Assembly (NCBI RefSeq): GCF_001305965.1
Contig: NZ_JXQC01000003.1
Coordinates: 930,001 to 994,000, forward strand
Direction of reading: 5' to 3'
Source: Erythrobacter sp. SG61-1L
GTDB lineage: Bacteria > Pseudomonadota > Alphaproteobacteria > Sphingomonadales > Sphingomonadaceae
Length of the DNA stretch: 64,000 bases
A model generated the notes under the pieces. That model was not told where the DNA came from. It did no database searches and was given only the letters and a program-made list of their open reading frames with translations. Positions 55,730-64,000 of the stretch are shown one piece after another; position 1 is the stretch's first letter, and every line of letters starts with the position of its first letter. Position numbers and translations under genes: made by a program.

Positions 55730-57172
55730 TCAAAGCTCTGCGGCCTGGTCGCCCGGAACGGCCTGTGCGTCGATACGCGCAAGGCTTTCGTCCTTTCCGA
55801 GCAGCACCAGGACATCGAAAATACCCGGCGAGGTGGTTTGCCCCGTGAGCGCCGCGCGCAGCGGCTGCGCGAGTTTGCCGAGGCCCAGCCCCAGCTCCTC
55901 CGCCATCGCCTTCAAACTGGCTTCCAGCGCCTCAGTTGTCCAGTTGTTTTCACCCGCCAAACGGCCAGAAATCCGCCACAAAAGCAGTTGTGCATCGCTG
56001 GTCAAAAGAGCCTGCGCCTGCTCGGTCATTTCCAGCGGGCGGGTCTTGAACAGGAAGGCGGCGCCATCGGCCAATTCGTTCATGTCGCGCGCGCGGGTTT
56101 TCAGCACGGGCATGGCGGCCACCAGCGTGTCGATGTCGGCTGCAGGGCCAAGGCGTGGGGCGATCAGCGCGGCGAGCCGGGCATTATCTGCTTCGCGAAT
56201 GTAATGGCCGTTAAGGTTCAGCAGCTTCTTGAGGTCGAAGCGCGACGGGCTTTTGCCGACATCCTTGATGTCGAAAAGCTGGATCGCTTCGTCCTTGGTG
56301 AATTCCTCGCGGTCGCCATGGCCCCAGCCGAGGCGAAGCAGGTAATTCAGCAACGCTTCGGGCAGGATGCCCAGTTCGTCGCGATAATCGCCAACACCCA
56401 TGGCGCCGTGGCGCTTGGAAAGCTTGGCGCCGTCCTGCCCGTGGATCAGGGGGATGTGCGCATAATGCGGTTCCGGCCAGCCCATAGCCTTGATGATGGT
56501 CAGTTGGCGGAAGGCATTGTTCAGATGATCGTCGCCGCGGATGATGTGCGTGACGCCCATGTCATGGTCGTCCACCACCACTGCAAGCATATAGGTGGGC
56601 GTACCGTCGGAACGCAGCAGGACGAAATCGTCCAGTTCCGCATTCTTCACCGTCACCTTGCCCTGAACGAGATCCTCGATCACCGTTTCGCCATCGCGCG
56701 GGGCCTTGATGCGCACCACGTAATCCTGACCTTCGGGCCAAGTGGAAGGAACGGCATCGCGCCATTCGCTTTCGATGCGGAAGGGCTTCTTTTCCTCGCG
56801 CGCCTTTTCGCGGCGGGCGGTCAGTTCTTCCTGCGTCAGATAGCAGCGATAGGCCGCGCCGCGCGCGATCAGATCATGTGCCACCTCAGCATGACGCGCT
56901 TCGAACTGCGACTGGTAATAGGTGTGCCCGTCAAAATCGAGGCCGAGCCAAGCCAGCCCGTCCAGAATGACGTCAATCGCTTCCTGCGTGGAACGGACCT
57001 TGTCCGTATCTTCGATCCGCAGCAGCGTCTTGCCGCCAAAATGCCGGGCATAGAGCCAGGAGAACAGCCCCGTGCGGGCATTGCCGATGTGAAGGAAGCC
57101 GGTGGGCGAGGGCGCAAAGCGCGTGACCACCGGGCTGCCGGTTGCCGCTGCATTGCCGCTAACGCTTGCCAT
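55730..57172 (-). CDS. gltX: Glutamate--tRNA ligase
   Basis: A 480-residue class I synthetase. The HIGH-like motif is APSPTGFLHIGNART at residues about 20-34 and the KMSKS-like motif AKLSKRHGA; GLDFDG and the C-terminal anticodon-binding helices follow. ATG 57172 gives MASVSGNAAATGSPVVTRFAPSP; the frame is open further upstream into the comEC start. It is divergent from comEC, sharing a promoter region. Confidence 0.95.
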   Translation of the reverse strand: MASVSGNAAATGSPVVTRFAPSPTGFLHIGNARTGLFSWLYARHFGGKTLLRIEDTDKVRSTQEAIDVILDGLAWLGLDFDGHTYYQSQFEARHAEVAHDLIARGAAYRCYLTQEELTARREKAREEKKPFRIESEWRDAVPSTWPEGQDYVVRIKAPRDGETVIEDLVQGKVTVKNAELDDFVLLRSDGTPTYMLAVVVDDHDMGVTHIIRGDDHLNNAFRQLTIIKAMGWPEPHYAHIPLIHGQDGAKLSKRHGAMGVGDYRDELGILPEALLNYLLRLGWGHGDREEFTKDEAIQLFDIKDVGKSPSRFDLKKLLNLNGHYIREADNARLAALIAPRLGPAADIDTLVAAMPVLKTRARDMNELADGAAFLFKTRPLEMTEQAQALLTSDAQLLLWRISGRLAGENNWTTEALEASLKAMAEELGLGLGKLAQPLRAALTGQTTSPGIFDVLVLLGKDESLARIDAQAVPGDQAAEL

Positions 57173-57200
57173 GACCCACTTGATCCTTTCCATTGTTCTT

Positions 57201-59420
57201 ATGGCAGACAGCACCCCCGTTTCCGTTCCGCTGAAAGAACTGCCACAGGATGCTGCGATGCAGCAGACGCATTGGCGAATGGAACGCCTCTTGTCCAGCG
57301 TGGGAGACAGGATCGACGCATTTTTGGACGCATCCGGATTCGACCGTGGGCCTTGGCTTGCAGTGGCATTTTCCGCGGGAATTGGGGCCTGGTTTGTACT
57401 CGCCACGGCCATCGGATGGTTATGCGCGGCTGTCGTCGGTATCCTTGGCGGCATGGCCGCACAGATGTTCTGGCGCCACAATGATCGGCGTGCCCATTTG
57501 CGGGCGGCAATATTCGGTGTGGGACTCGCCTTCTCGCTCGGAGTCGCAGTGGTCTGGGCGAAGTCGTCGCTGGTCGGAACGGAACCGATTGCACATCCCA
57601 TAGCCGGGACATTCGATGCCCGGGTGCTGGAAAGGATAGAGCAGCCTGCTGACGGGCGGGCGAGGCTGGTGTTGGCAATGCGCGAGCCGGAGACTAGCCG
57701 GGCCGTGAAGGTCAGGGTGAACCTTCCGCTGGACAAGGACATCCTCGGGCTGGGCGAGGGGGCGCGGATCAGGGTCAAGGCGCGGCTCATGCCTCCCGCA
57801 CCGCCGCTGCTGCCTGGCAGTTACGATTTTTCCCGTGCGGCATGGTTTGACGGGTTGGCGGCAACCGGCAGTGTGGTTGCCGCGCCCGAACTGCTGGAGC
57901 CTGCCGCGCAGCAAGGGGGTTTTGGCTCGCTTCAGCGGCGCCTTGCTGACCATGTCCGTTCACGGCTCGATGGTTCGGCGGGCACTATTGCCGCCGCATT
58001 GGCGAGCGGGGATCGCGGGGCGATTGCCGGCGAGGACGAGGCTGCGATGCGCGATGCGGGCCTTTCGCATCTGCTTTCCATCAGCGGGCTGCATGTCAGC
58101 GCGGTGATCGCGGCGGCCTATTTCATGGCAATCAGGCTGCTGGCATTGTGGCAATGGCTGGCCCTGCGGATACGTCTGCCCGTTGCCGCAGCCGCCATCG
58201 CGGCGCTGGCGGGGATTGGCTACACGCTGCTGACCGGCGCGGAAGTGCCGACAGTGCGAAGCTGTGTAGGCGCGGTGCTGGTTCTGCTGGCCTTGGCGCT
58301 GGGGCGAGAACCGCTTTCGCTGCGGCTGATCGCCGTTGCGGCGGGCTTCGTTCTGCTGCTCTGGCCCGAAGCGCTGGTGGGGCCGAGCTTCCAGATGAGC
58401 TTCTCGGCAGTGATCGCCATCGTCGCCCTGCATAGCGCAGGGCCAGTCCGCGCATTCCTTGCCTCGCGCGACGAAGGTTGGCTGGTTCCCGCATTGCGCC
58501 GGGGAACCATGTTGCTGGTGACGGGGCTGGTGATTGAATTCGCGCTGATGCCGGTGGTGATGTTCCATTTCCACCGCGCCGGGCTTTACGGTGCCTTCGC
58601 CAATGTGATCGCCATTCCGCTGACTACCTTCGTCTCCATGCCGCTGATCGCATTGGCGCTGGCGCTGGACGCAATAGGACTGGGGGCACCGGCATGGTGG
58701 CTGGCGGGTAAATCCCTCGAATTCCTGCTGGCTCTGGCGCATTTTACCGCCGATCAGCCGGGGGCGGTGAAGCTGATGCCGCAGATGGGCAAGGGGACAT
58801 TCGCCTTGTTTATCGCCGGCAGCTTGTGGCTTGCCCTCTGGCGCGGGCGGGTGCGGCTCTGGGCGGTGCTGCCACTGGGAGTGGCCTGCGTCCTGCTGGC
58901 GATCACGCCGGTGCCCGATGTGCTGATTTCACGCGATGGGCGCGAAGTGGGCATCACCGGAGAGGACGAGCGGCTGCTCGTCCTGAGAGAATCCCGCAGC
59001 ACCTTTGCGCGGGAGACTTTGCAGGAAATGGCCGGGGCAGAAGGCGAAGTGCTGGCGATCAGCCAGTGGTCTGGCGCACGATGCAGCGCGGATTTCTGTG
59101 TCGCCACCCTGAAACGGCAGGGGCGTGAATGGCATCTCTTGCTGGCCCTGAGCAAGGAACGGATCGACGAGCGCCAACTGGCCGCAGCCTGCGATTTGTC
59201 CGACATCGTGGTGGCGGATCGCTATCTGCCCAGATCCTGCCGCCCGCGCTGGATCAAGGCGGATCGCCGGAGCCTGGACGAGACGGGCGGACTGGCCCTC
59301 TATCTCAACCGCCATGAAATGAAGTCCGTTGCCGAAGGGCAGGGCGAACATGGCTGGTGGAGGAACGGAAAGGCGCGCCGCTACGACGGGCCGGGCGCGC
59401 CTTCCAGAACTTATCCGTGA
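57201..59420 (+). CDS. comEC: ComEC/Rec2-family DNA uptake channel protein
   Basis: A 739-residue polytopic membrane protein. A DUF4131-type N-terminal region is followed by the competence core (LASGDRGAIAGEDEAAMRDAGLSHLLSISGLHVSAV..., GAEVPTVRSCVGAVL, RLIAVAAGFVLLLWPEAL). The C-terminal domain lacks the metallo-beta-lactamase HxHxDH metal motif seen in full-length ComEC. ATG 57201 is my choice; ATG 57171 (10 residues longer) would overlap gltX by 2 bases. Ribosome sites are weak for both. Confidence 0.88.
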   Translation: MADSTPVSVPLKELPQDAAMQQTHWRMERLLSSVGDRIDAFLDASGFDRGPWLAVAFSAGIGAWFVLATAIGWLCAAVVGILGGMAAQMFWRHNDRRAHLRAAIFGVGLAFSLGVAVVWAKSSLVGTEPIAHPIAGTFDARVLERIEQPADGRARLVLAMREPETSRAVKVRVNLPLDKDILGLGEGARIRVKARLMPPAPPLLPGSYDFSRAAWFDGLAATGSVVAAPELLEPAAQQGGFGSLQRRLADHVRSRLDGSAGTIAAALASGDRGAIAGEDEAAMRDAGLSHLLSISGLHVSAVIAAAYFMAIRLLALWQWLALRIRLPVAAAAIAALAGIGYTLLTGAEVPTVRSCVGAVLVLLALALGREPLSLRLIAVAAGFVLLLWPEALVGPSFQMSFSAVIAIVALHSAGPVRAFLASRDEGWLVPALRRGTMLLVTGLVIEFALMPVVMFHFHRAGLYGAFANVIAIPLTTFVSMPLIALALALDAIGLGAPAWWLAGKSLEFLLALAHFTADQPGAVKLMPQMGKGTFALFIAGSLWLALWRGRVRLWAVLPLGVACVLLAITPVPDVLISRDGREVGITGEDERLLVLRESRSTFARETLQEMAGAEGEVLAISQWSGARCSADFCVATLKRQGREWHLLLALSKERIDERQLAAACDLSDIVVADRYLPRSCRPRWIKADRRSLDETGGLALYLNRHEMKSVAEGQGEHGWWRNGKARRYDGPGAPSRTYP

Positions 59421-59426
59421 TACGCC

Positions 59427-60119
59427 TCAGTGATACTGGCGCAGCAGGCCTGCCAGCTTGCCCTGCACGATCACTTCATGCGGTTCGTAATATTGCGGAT
59501 CATAGGCCGCATTGGCCGGATCGAGCCGGATGCGGCCACCTTCGCGGCGCAGATATTTGAGTGTCGCTTCCTCGTTCCGCACCAGAGCCACCACAATTTC
59601 ACCATCGCGAGCATGGTCGGTGCGCTTCACCAGCGCGAAGTCGCCATCGAGAATGCCAGCATCGATCATCGAATCGCCCGACACTTCCAGCGCATAATGA
59701 TCGCCCGCGCCCAGCAGGGCGGCGGGAACCGGCAGGGTCCGGTCACTTTCCAGCGCCTCGATCGGAACGCCTGCGGCAATCTTGCCGTGCAGCGGAAGCT
59801 CGATCACGTCATTCGCGGCAAAGACGGGCGCGCGCGGCGGCGCAGCGACGCGGCTGACCGCATCATTCGCTGGCGCTGCGGGCTTGCTGCCCTTGGCGTT
59901 CACATCCTCGGGGTTCTTGAGAACTTCCAGCGCGCGCGCCCGGTTGGGCAGGCGGCGGATGAAGCCACGTTCTTCCAGAGCGGAAATCAGCCGATGCACA
60001 CCCGACTTCGACTTGAGGTCCAGCGCTTCCTTCATTTCCTCGAAACTCGGGGAAATGCCCGATTCTTCCAGACGGGTCTGGATGAACAGCAGAAGCTCAT
60101 GTTGCTTGGCGGTGAGCAT
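59427..60119 (-). CDS. lexA: LexA repressor
   Basis: A 230-residue SOS repressor. The winged-HTH (1-65, [32 protein letters not shown]) is followed by a linker and the S24 protease domain. Self-cleavage is expected at Ala116-Gly117 (HGKIAAGVP), with Ser150 (GDSMID) and Lys165 (LVKRTD). ATG 60119 has the strong ribosome site GAGGAGG; its own operator is 31 bases upstream. Confidence 0.96.
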   Translation of the reverse strand: MLTAKQHELLLFIQTRLEESGISPSFEEMKEALDLKSKSGVHRLISALEERGFIRRLPNRARALEVLKNPEDVNAKGSKPAAPANDAVSRVAAPPRAPVFAANDVIELPLHGKIAAGVPIEALESDRTLPVPAALLGAGDHYALEVSGDSMIDAGILDGDFALVKRTDHARDGEIVVALVRNEEATLKYLRREGGRIRLDPANAAYDPQYYEPHEVIVQGKLAGLLRQYH

Positions 60120-60138
60120 CGAAGCGGCCTCCTCAAAT

Positions 60139-60165
60139 GTTCCACCTACGGAACGAATGCGGAAC
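60139..60165 (-). promoter_or_regulatory. LexA operator (SOS box) of lexA
   Basis: On the minus strand GTTC-CGCATTC-GTTC (60165-60151) is an exact match to the alphaproteobacterial SOS box GTTC-N7-GTTC. An inverted GTTCC (60139-60143) adds a third half-site; the three half-sites start 11 bases apart. Autorepression of lexA is the known use. Confidence 0.85.
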
Positions 60166-60193
60166 AACTAGGCAACTTCTCAAGCCAAGTCAA
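60165..60193 (-). promoter_or_regulatory. lexA promoter
   Basis: Minus-strand -35 TTGACT (60193-60188), 17-base spacer, -10 TAGTTG (60170-60165). The -35 is good, the -10 weak. The SOS box begins at the end of the -10, so LexA would block start-site clearance. The promoter overlaps the end of moeA. Confidence 0.5.
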
Positions 60194-61386
60194 GCAACCC
60201 CGCCATTTCCGATCCAATAGGCCGGGACAATGCTTCCCGGTGGCGCCGGTGGGGCGTTGGCGGGCCGCTCTATAAGCAGTCCGGAAGAGGCCATGGCGCG
60301 CAATGCACTGGAATCGCGTTCCGTGACCGGCACGGCTTTGCCATCGACCAGAACGGCACGCAGAAACTCCATCCGGCCACCTCCGGCGGGCATTTCTCCT
60401 GCCAGACGCAGGGGGATGGGGGAGGGAAGCGGGCGACTGTTTCCTGCAAGGGCGCGCAGCAGGGGCAGCAGGAAGAAATAGGCCGTGACGAAGCTGGACA
60501 CGGGATTGCCTGGCAGGCCGAGCACGACAGTGCCGCCCTTGCGCGCCACCAGCAGCGGTTTGCCCGGCTTCATGGCCACCCGCCAGAAATCGATCTGGGC
60601 ACCCCATGCTTCCAGCGCGGGACGGATAAGGTCATGGTCGCCCACAGACGCGCCGCCACTGGTGACGATCACCTCGGCGTGGCCGGCAGCGTCGAGCGCG
60701 GCGGCGAGTGCATCGAGATCGTCGGGCACCGGGCCGAGGCGTTGAATGTCGGCAGCAAGCCCGCTCGCCATCGCGGCGAGCATGGCCCCATTGCTGGCCG
60801 GGATCTGGTGCAGGGCGCAATTGGCGGGATCGGCGGCCAGTTCGTCCCCGCTGTCGAGAATGGCAAGGCGCGGCAGGCCGTGGACGCTGAGCGAACTGTT
60901 CCCTGCCGAAAGCGCGAGCGCGATCTGCGCCGGGCCGACCCGGGTGCCCGGCGGAAGCAGGGCATCGCCGCTGCCGAAATCGAAGCCCGTGCGCCTGATA
61001 TGGCGAGCGCTTGGCTCACCTTCGCCATTGAGGGCGAGGGTCTCTCCATCCCGATGCGCATTTTCCTGCAGCAGCACCGCGCTGGCGCCCGCAGGCATCA
61101 GCGCGCCGGTGGAAATGCGGATCGCTTCCCCGGCGCCGACAATGCCGGAATAGGGATGGCCGGCCGCGCTTTCGCCAACCACTTTCCACGGGCCATGCTC
61201 GCCCTCACGCATGGCATAGCCATCCATAGCGGAAAGATCGGCGGCGGGCTGGGTGCGGCGGGCGGTCAGCGGCGCGGCAAGGCAGCGACCGAGAGCCTGT
61301 TCCACCGGCACATCTTCCGGCGCCAGAGCATCGACTGACGCAAGCAGCCGGGCCTGAGCCTCGCTGAGGGGAAGGGGCGGCTTCAT
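60190..61386 (-). CDS. moeA: Molybdopterin molybdotransferase MoeA
   Basis: A 398-residue enzyme inserting molybdate into molybdopterin-AMP. PAADLSAMDGYAMR at the N-terminus, VIVTSGGASVGDHDLI (MoCF domain), and GLPGNPVSSFVTAYFFLLPLL are family landmarks. It lies 4 bases after moaC on the same strand. Confidence 0.94.
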   Translation of the reverse strand: MKPPLPLSEAQARLLASVDALAPEDVPVEQALGRCLAAPLTARRTQPAADLSAMDGYAMREGEHGPWKVVGESAAGHPYSGIVGAGEAIRISTGALMPAGASAVLLQENAHRDGETLALNGEGEPSARHIRRTGFDFGSGDALLPPGTRVGPAQIALALSAGNSSLSVHGLPRLAILDSGDELAADPANCALHQIPASNGAMLAAMASGLAADIQRLGPVPDDLDALAAALDAAGHAEVIVTSGGASVGDHDLIRPALEAWGAQIDFWRVAMKPGKPLLVARKGGTVVLGLPGNPVSSFVTAYFFLLPLLRALAGNSRPLPSPIPLRLAGEMPAGGGRMEFLRAVLVDGKAVPVTERDSSALRAMASSGLLIERPANAPPAPPGSIVPAYWIGNGGVA

Positions 61387-61390
61387 CGGC

Positions 61391-61867
61391 CTATTCTTCC
61401 GGCGCGTGCCATTCGCCCGATTTGCCGCCGCTCTTGGCCAGCAGGCGCACGCCTTCGATCACCATGCCTTTATCGAGCGCCTTGGCCATATCGTAAATGG
61501 TCAGCAGGGCGACGGAGGTGGCGGTCATCGCTTCCATCTCGATCCCGGTTTTCCCGGTGAGGCTGGCTGTGGCCGTGGCGCGTACGCCGTCAGCCTCGAA
61601 CGCGAAGTCGACAGTCACGGCGTCCAGTGCAAGCGGGTGGCAGAGTGGGATCAGATCGCCCGTCTTCTTGGCGGCCATGATCCCGGCAATGCGCGCGGCG
61701 GCGAGCACGTCGCCCTTTGGAGCATCGCCGTCGCGGATCGCATCCAGCGCTTCGGGCGACATGCGGATGCGGCCTGTGGCAACGGCCTTGCGGGCAGTGG
61801 CTGCCTTCGCGCCGACATCCACCATGCGGGCCGCGCCCGATTCGTCGAGGTGAGTGAGCTTGGTCAT
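61391..61867 (-). CDS. moaC: Cyclic pyranopterin monophosphate synthase
   Basis: A 158-residue MoaC for the second step of molybdopterin synthesis. [32 protein letters not shown] and [23 protein letters not shown] are all conserved. ATG 61867 starts [18 protein letters not shown]; upstream in-frame sequence is not conserved. Confidence 0.95.
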   Translation of the reverse strand: MTKLTHLDESGAARMVDVGAKAATARKAVATGRIRMSPEALDAIRDGDAPKGDVLAAARIAGIMAAKKTGDLIPLCHPLALDAVTVDFAFEADGVRATATASLTGKTGIEMEAMTATSVALLTIYDMAKALDKGMVIEGVRLLAKSGGKSGEWHAPEE

Positions 61868-61989
61868 CCGGCTACGCGCTTTTCCGTCGAAGTTGACAAG
61901 GTTGACACTGTACAGAGAGATCGGTTCCGGGCCTCTCCATCGAGGATGCCCGGCACGCAAATTCCCATGGTGAGCCTGTGTCCATCGCC

Positions 61990-62009
61990 CACCCATGCCA
62001 GAATGGGTG
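61990..62009. terminator. Hairpin between trpC and moaC
   Basis: Perfect 7-bp stem CACCCAT (61990-61996) and ATGGGTG (62003-62009), loop GCCAGA, 22 bases past the trpC stop on the minus strand. No T tract follows, so it may be a weak terminator or stabilise the 3' end. The 164-base gap otherwise shows only the moaC leader. Confidence 0.35.
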
Positions 62010-62031
62010 CCTGTAGGACAGAGGGCGGCGA

Positions 62032-62817
62032 TCAGGCGCCCAGCAGCGCCTTCGTGGCGGCGGTAACATCGTCCTGACGCATCAGGCTTTCACCCACCAG
62101 GAAACAGCGCACGCCTGCATCGGCAAGGCGCAGGATGTCCGCATGGCTGTTGATGCCGCTTTCGCCCACCAGCAAAGTGCCTTCCGGCGCCAGCGGGGCG
62201 AGGCGTTCCGTCGTGCCGAGATCGGTGACGAAACGCTTCAGGTCGCGGTTGTTGACGCCGATGAGGCGGGATTTGAGCGCCGCGGCGCGTTCCATCTCTT
62301 CCTCATTATGGACTTCAACCAGCACATCCATGCCGCGTTCAATGGCTGCGGCCTCGATCTCGGCCATCTGGGCATCATCCAGCGCGGCAACGATGATCAG
62401 GATTGCATCGGCCCCGATGGAGCGGGCTTCCGCCACCTGCCAGGGATCGACCATGAAATCCTTGCGCAGCACCGGCAGGGCACAGGCCGAGCGGGCTTCG
62501 ATCAGGAAATCCTCATGCCCCTGGAAATAGGGCGCGTCGGTCAGCACTGAAAGGCAGGCCGCGCCGCCTGCCTCATAGGATCGGGCATGGTCGGCGGGAT
62601 GGAAATCCGGACGGATCAGGCCCTTGGACGGGCTGGCCTTCTTGATTTCCGCGATCAGGCCGTAACCGCCATCGATCTTCGCTTCGAGTGCCTTGCGGAA
62701 GCCGCGCGGGGCGCTCTGCCCGGCGGCGCGTGCGTCGAGATCGGCCAGCGAGGCGAGCGGTTTGCGCGCGGCGACTTCCTCGCGCTTGGTGGCGCAGATT
62801 TCGGCGAGTTTATCCAT
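62032..62817 (-). CDS. trpC: Indole-3-glycerol phosphate synthase
   Basis: A 261-residue TIM-barrel enzyme of tryptophan synthesis. [50 protein letters not shown] and VGESGI carry the catalytic Lys/Glu residues. Not fused to trpF. It lies 18 bases after trpD. Confidence 0.96.
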   Translation of the reverse strand: MDKLAEICATKREEVAARKPLASLADLDARAAGQSAPRGFRKALEAKIDGGYGLIAEIKKASPSKGLIRPDFHPADHARSYEAGGAACLSVLTDAPYFQGHEDFLIEARSACALPVLRKDFMVDPWQVAEARSIGADAILIIVAALDDAQMAEIEAAAIERGMDVLVEVHNEEEMERAAALKSRLIGVNNRDLKRFVTDLGTTERLAPLAPEGTLLVGESGINSHADILRLADAGVRCFLVGESLMRQDDVTAATKALLGA

Positions 62818-62835
62818 TATTCCGGCCCTGTACTC

Positions 62836-64000
<1,165 letters not shown>

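Noticed and set aside
54293-57484. A 1063-codon open frame opposite gltA and gltX
   Set aside because: Antisense to two conserved housekeeping genes in the phase where GC-rich codon bias removes stop codons; the translation has no recognisable motif.

Overview
The window is high-GC chromosomal DNA from an alphaproteobacterium, most likely a sphingomonad (Novosphingobium or a close relative). Evidence for this: an RNase E with a long acidic insert in its S1 region, a prfB with no programmed frameshift, a LexA operator of the alphaproteobacterial GTTC-N7-GTTC type, the gene run nuoA-N/birA/coaX/rnj/DUF1467, an exosortase-type asparagine-synthase amidotransferase, and one copy of the sphingomonad-type interspersed repeat whose minus-strand translation reads PELVEG. 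I see no tRNA, rRNA, prophage, insertion sequence or CRISPR array. Almost all of the sequence is packed coding DNA; only one gap exceeds 300 bases (between rne and the amidase gene).

Layout. 1-2.7 kb: 3' part of an asparagine-synthase-like amidotransferase and a DSF-synthase (RpfF) homologue. 2.8-5.1 kb, minus strand: sdhB, a GFA-family protein and zapE. 5.3-9 kb: a methyltransferase, a two-subunit aconitase X and a convergent exported amidohydrolase. 9-11.8 kb: RNase E. 12.4-20.6 kb, plus strand: cell-wall amidase, PBP1a, an exported peroxiredoxin, prfB, a lipoprotein methyltransferase, a nitronate-monooxygenase-like flavoprotein and an alpha/beta hydrolase. 20.5-27.2 kb: cupin, ammonium transporter, D-2-hydroxyacid dehydrogenase, SH3 protein, small lipoprotein, thiolase and an aldehyde dehydrogenase of the coniferyl-aldehyde type.

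27.4-43.9 kb is a complete 14-gene complex I operon (nuoA-N). Its subunit genes are interleaved with five small non-nuo genes, mostly joined by 1-4 base stop/start overlaps: a lipoprotein (nuoC/nuoD), an NTF2/SnoaL-like protein (nuoD/nuoE), a 46-residue membrane microprotein (nuoE/nuoF), an exported 261-residue protein (nuoF/nuoG) and a small probably exported protein (nuoH/nuoI). Translational coupling suggests a link to complex I. birA, coaX, rnj and a DUF1467 gene follow.

47.4-53.9 kb is the least explained part: a large two-TM coiled-coil protein resembling the polarity factor TipN in architecture, an Hpt-like protein without its phospho-histidine, a membrane protein with a nucleotidyltransferase-like N-terminus, an unrecognised 315-residue protein, and a DivJ/PleC-type histidine kinase whose phospho-acceptor histidine is proline. 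Two near-consensus CtrA-type sites (TTAA-N7-TTAA with one mismatch each) lie upstream of genes here. I read it as a candidate polarity or cell-cycle module built from pseudo-phosphorelay parts. 53.9-64 kb is housekeeping: gltA, gltX, comEC, lexA with its operator, moeA, moaC and trpC-trpD-trpG (trpG is cut by the window end).
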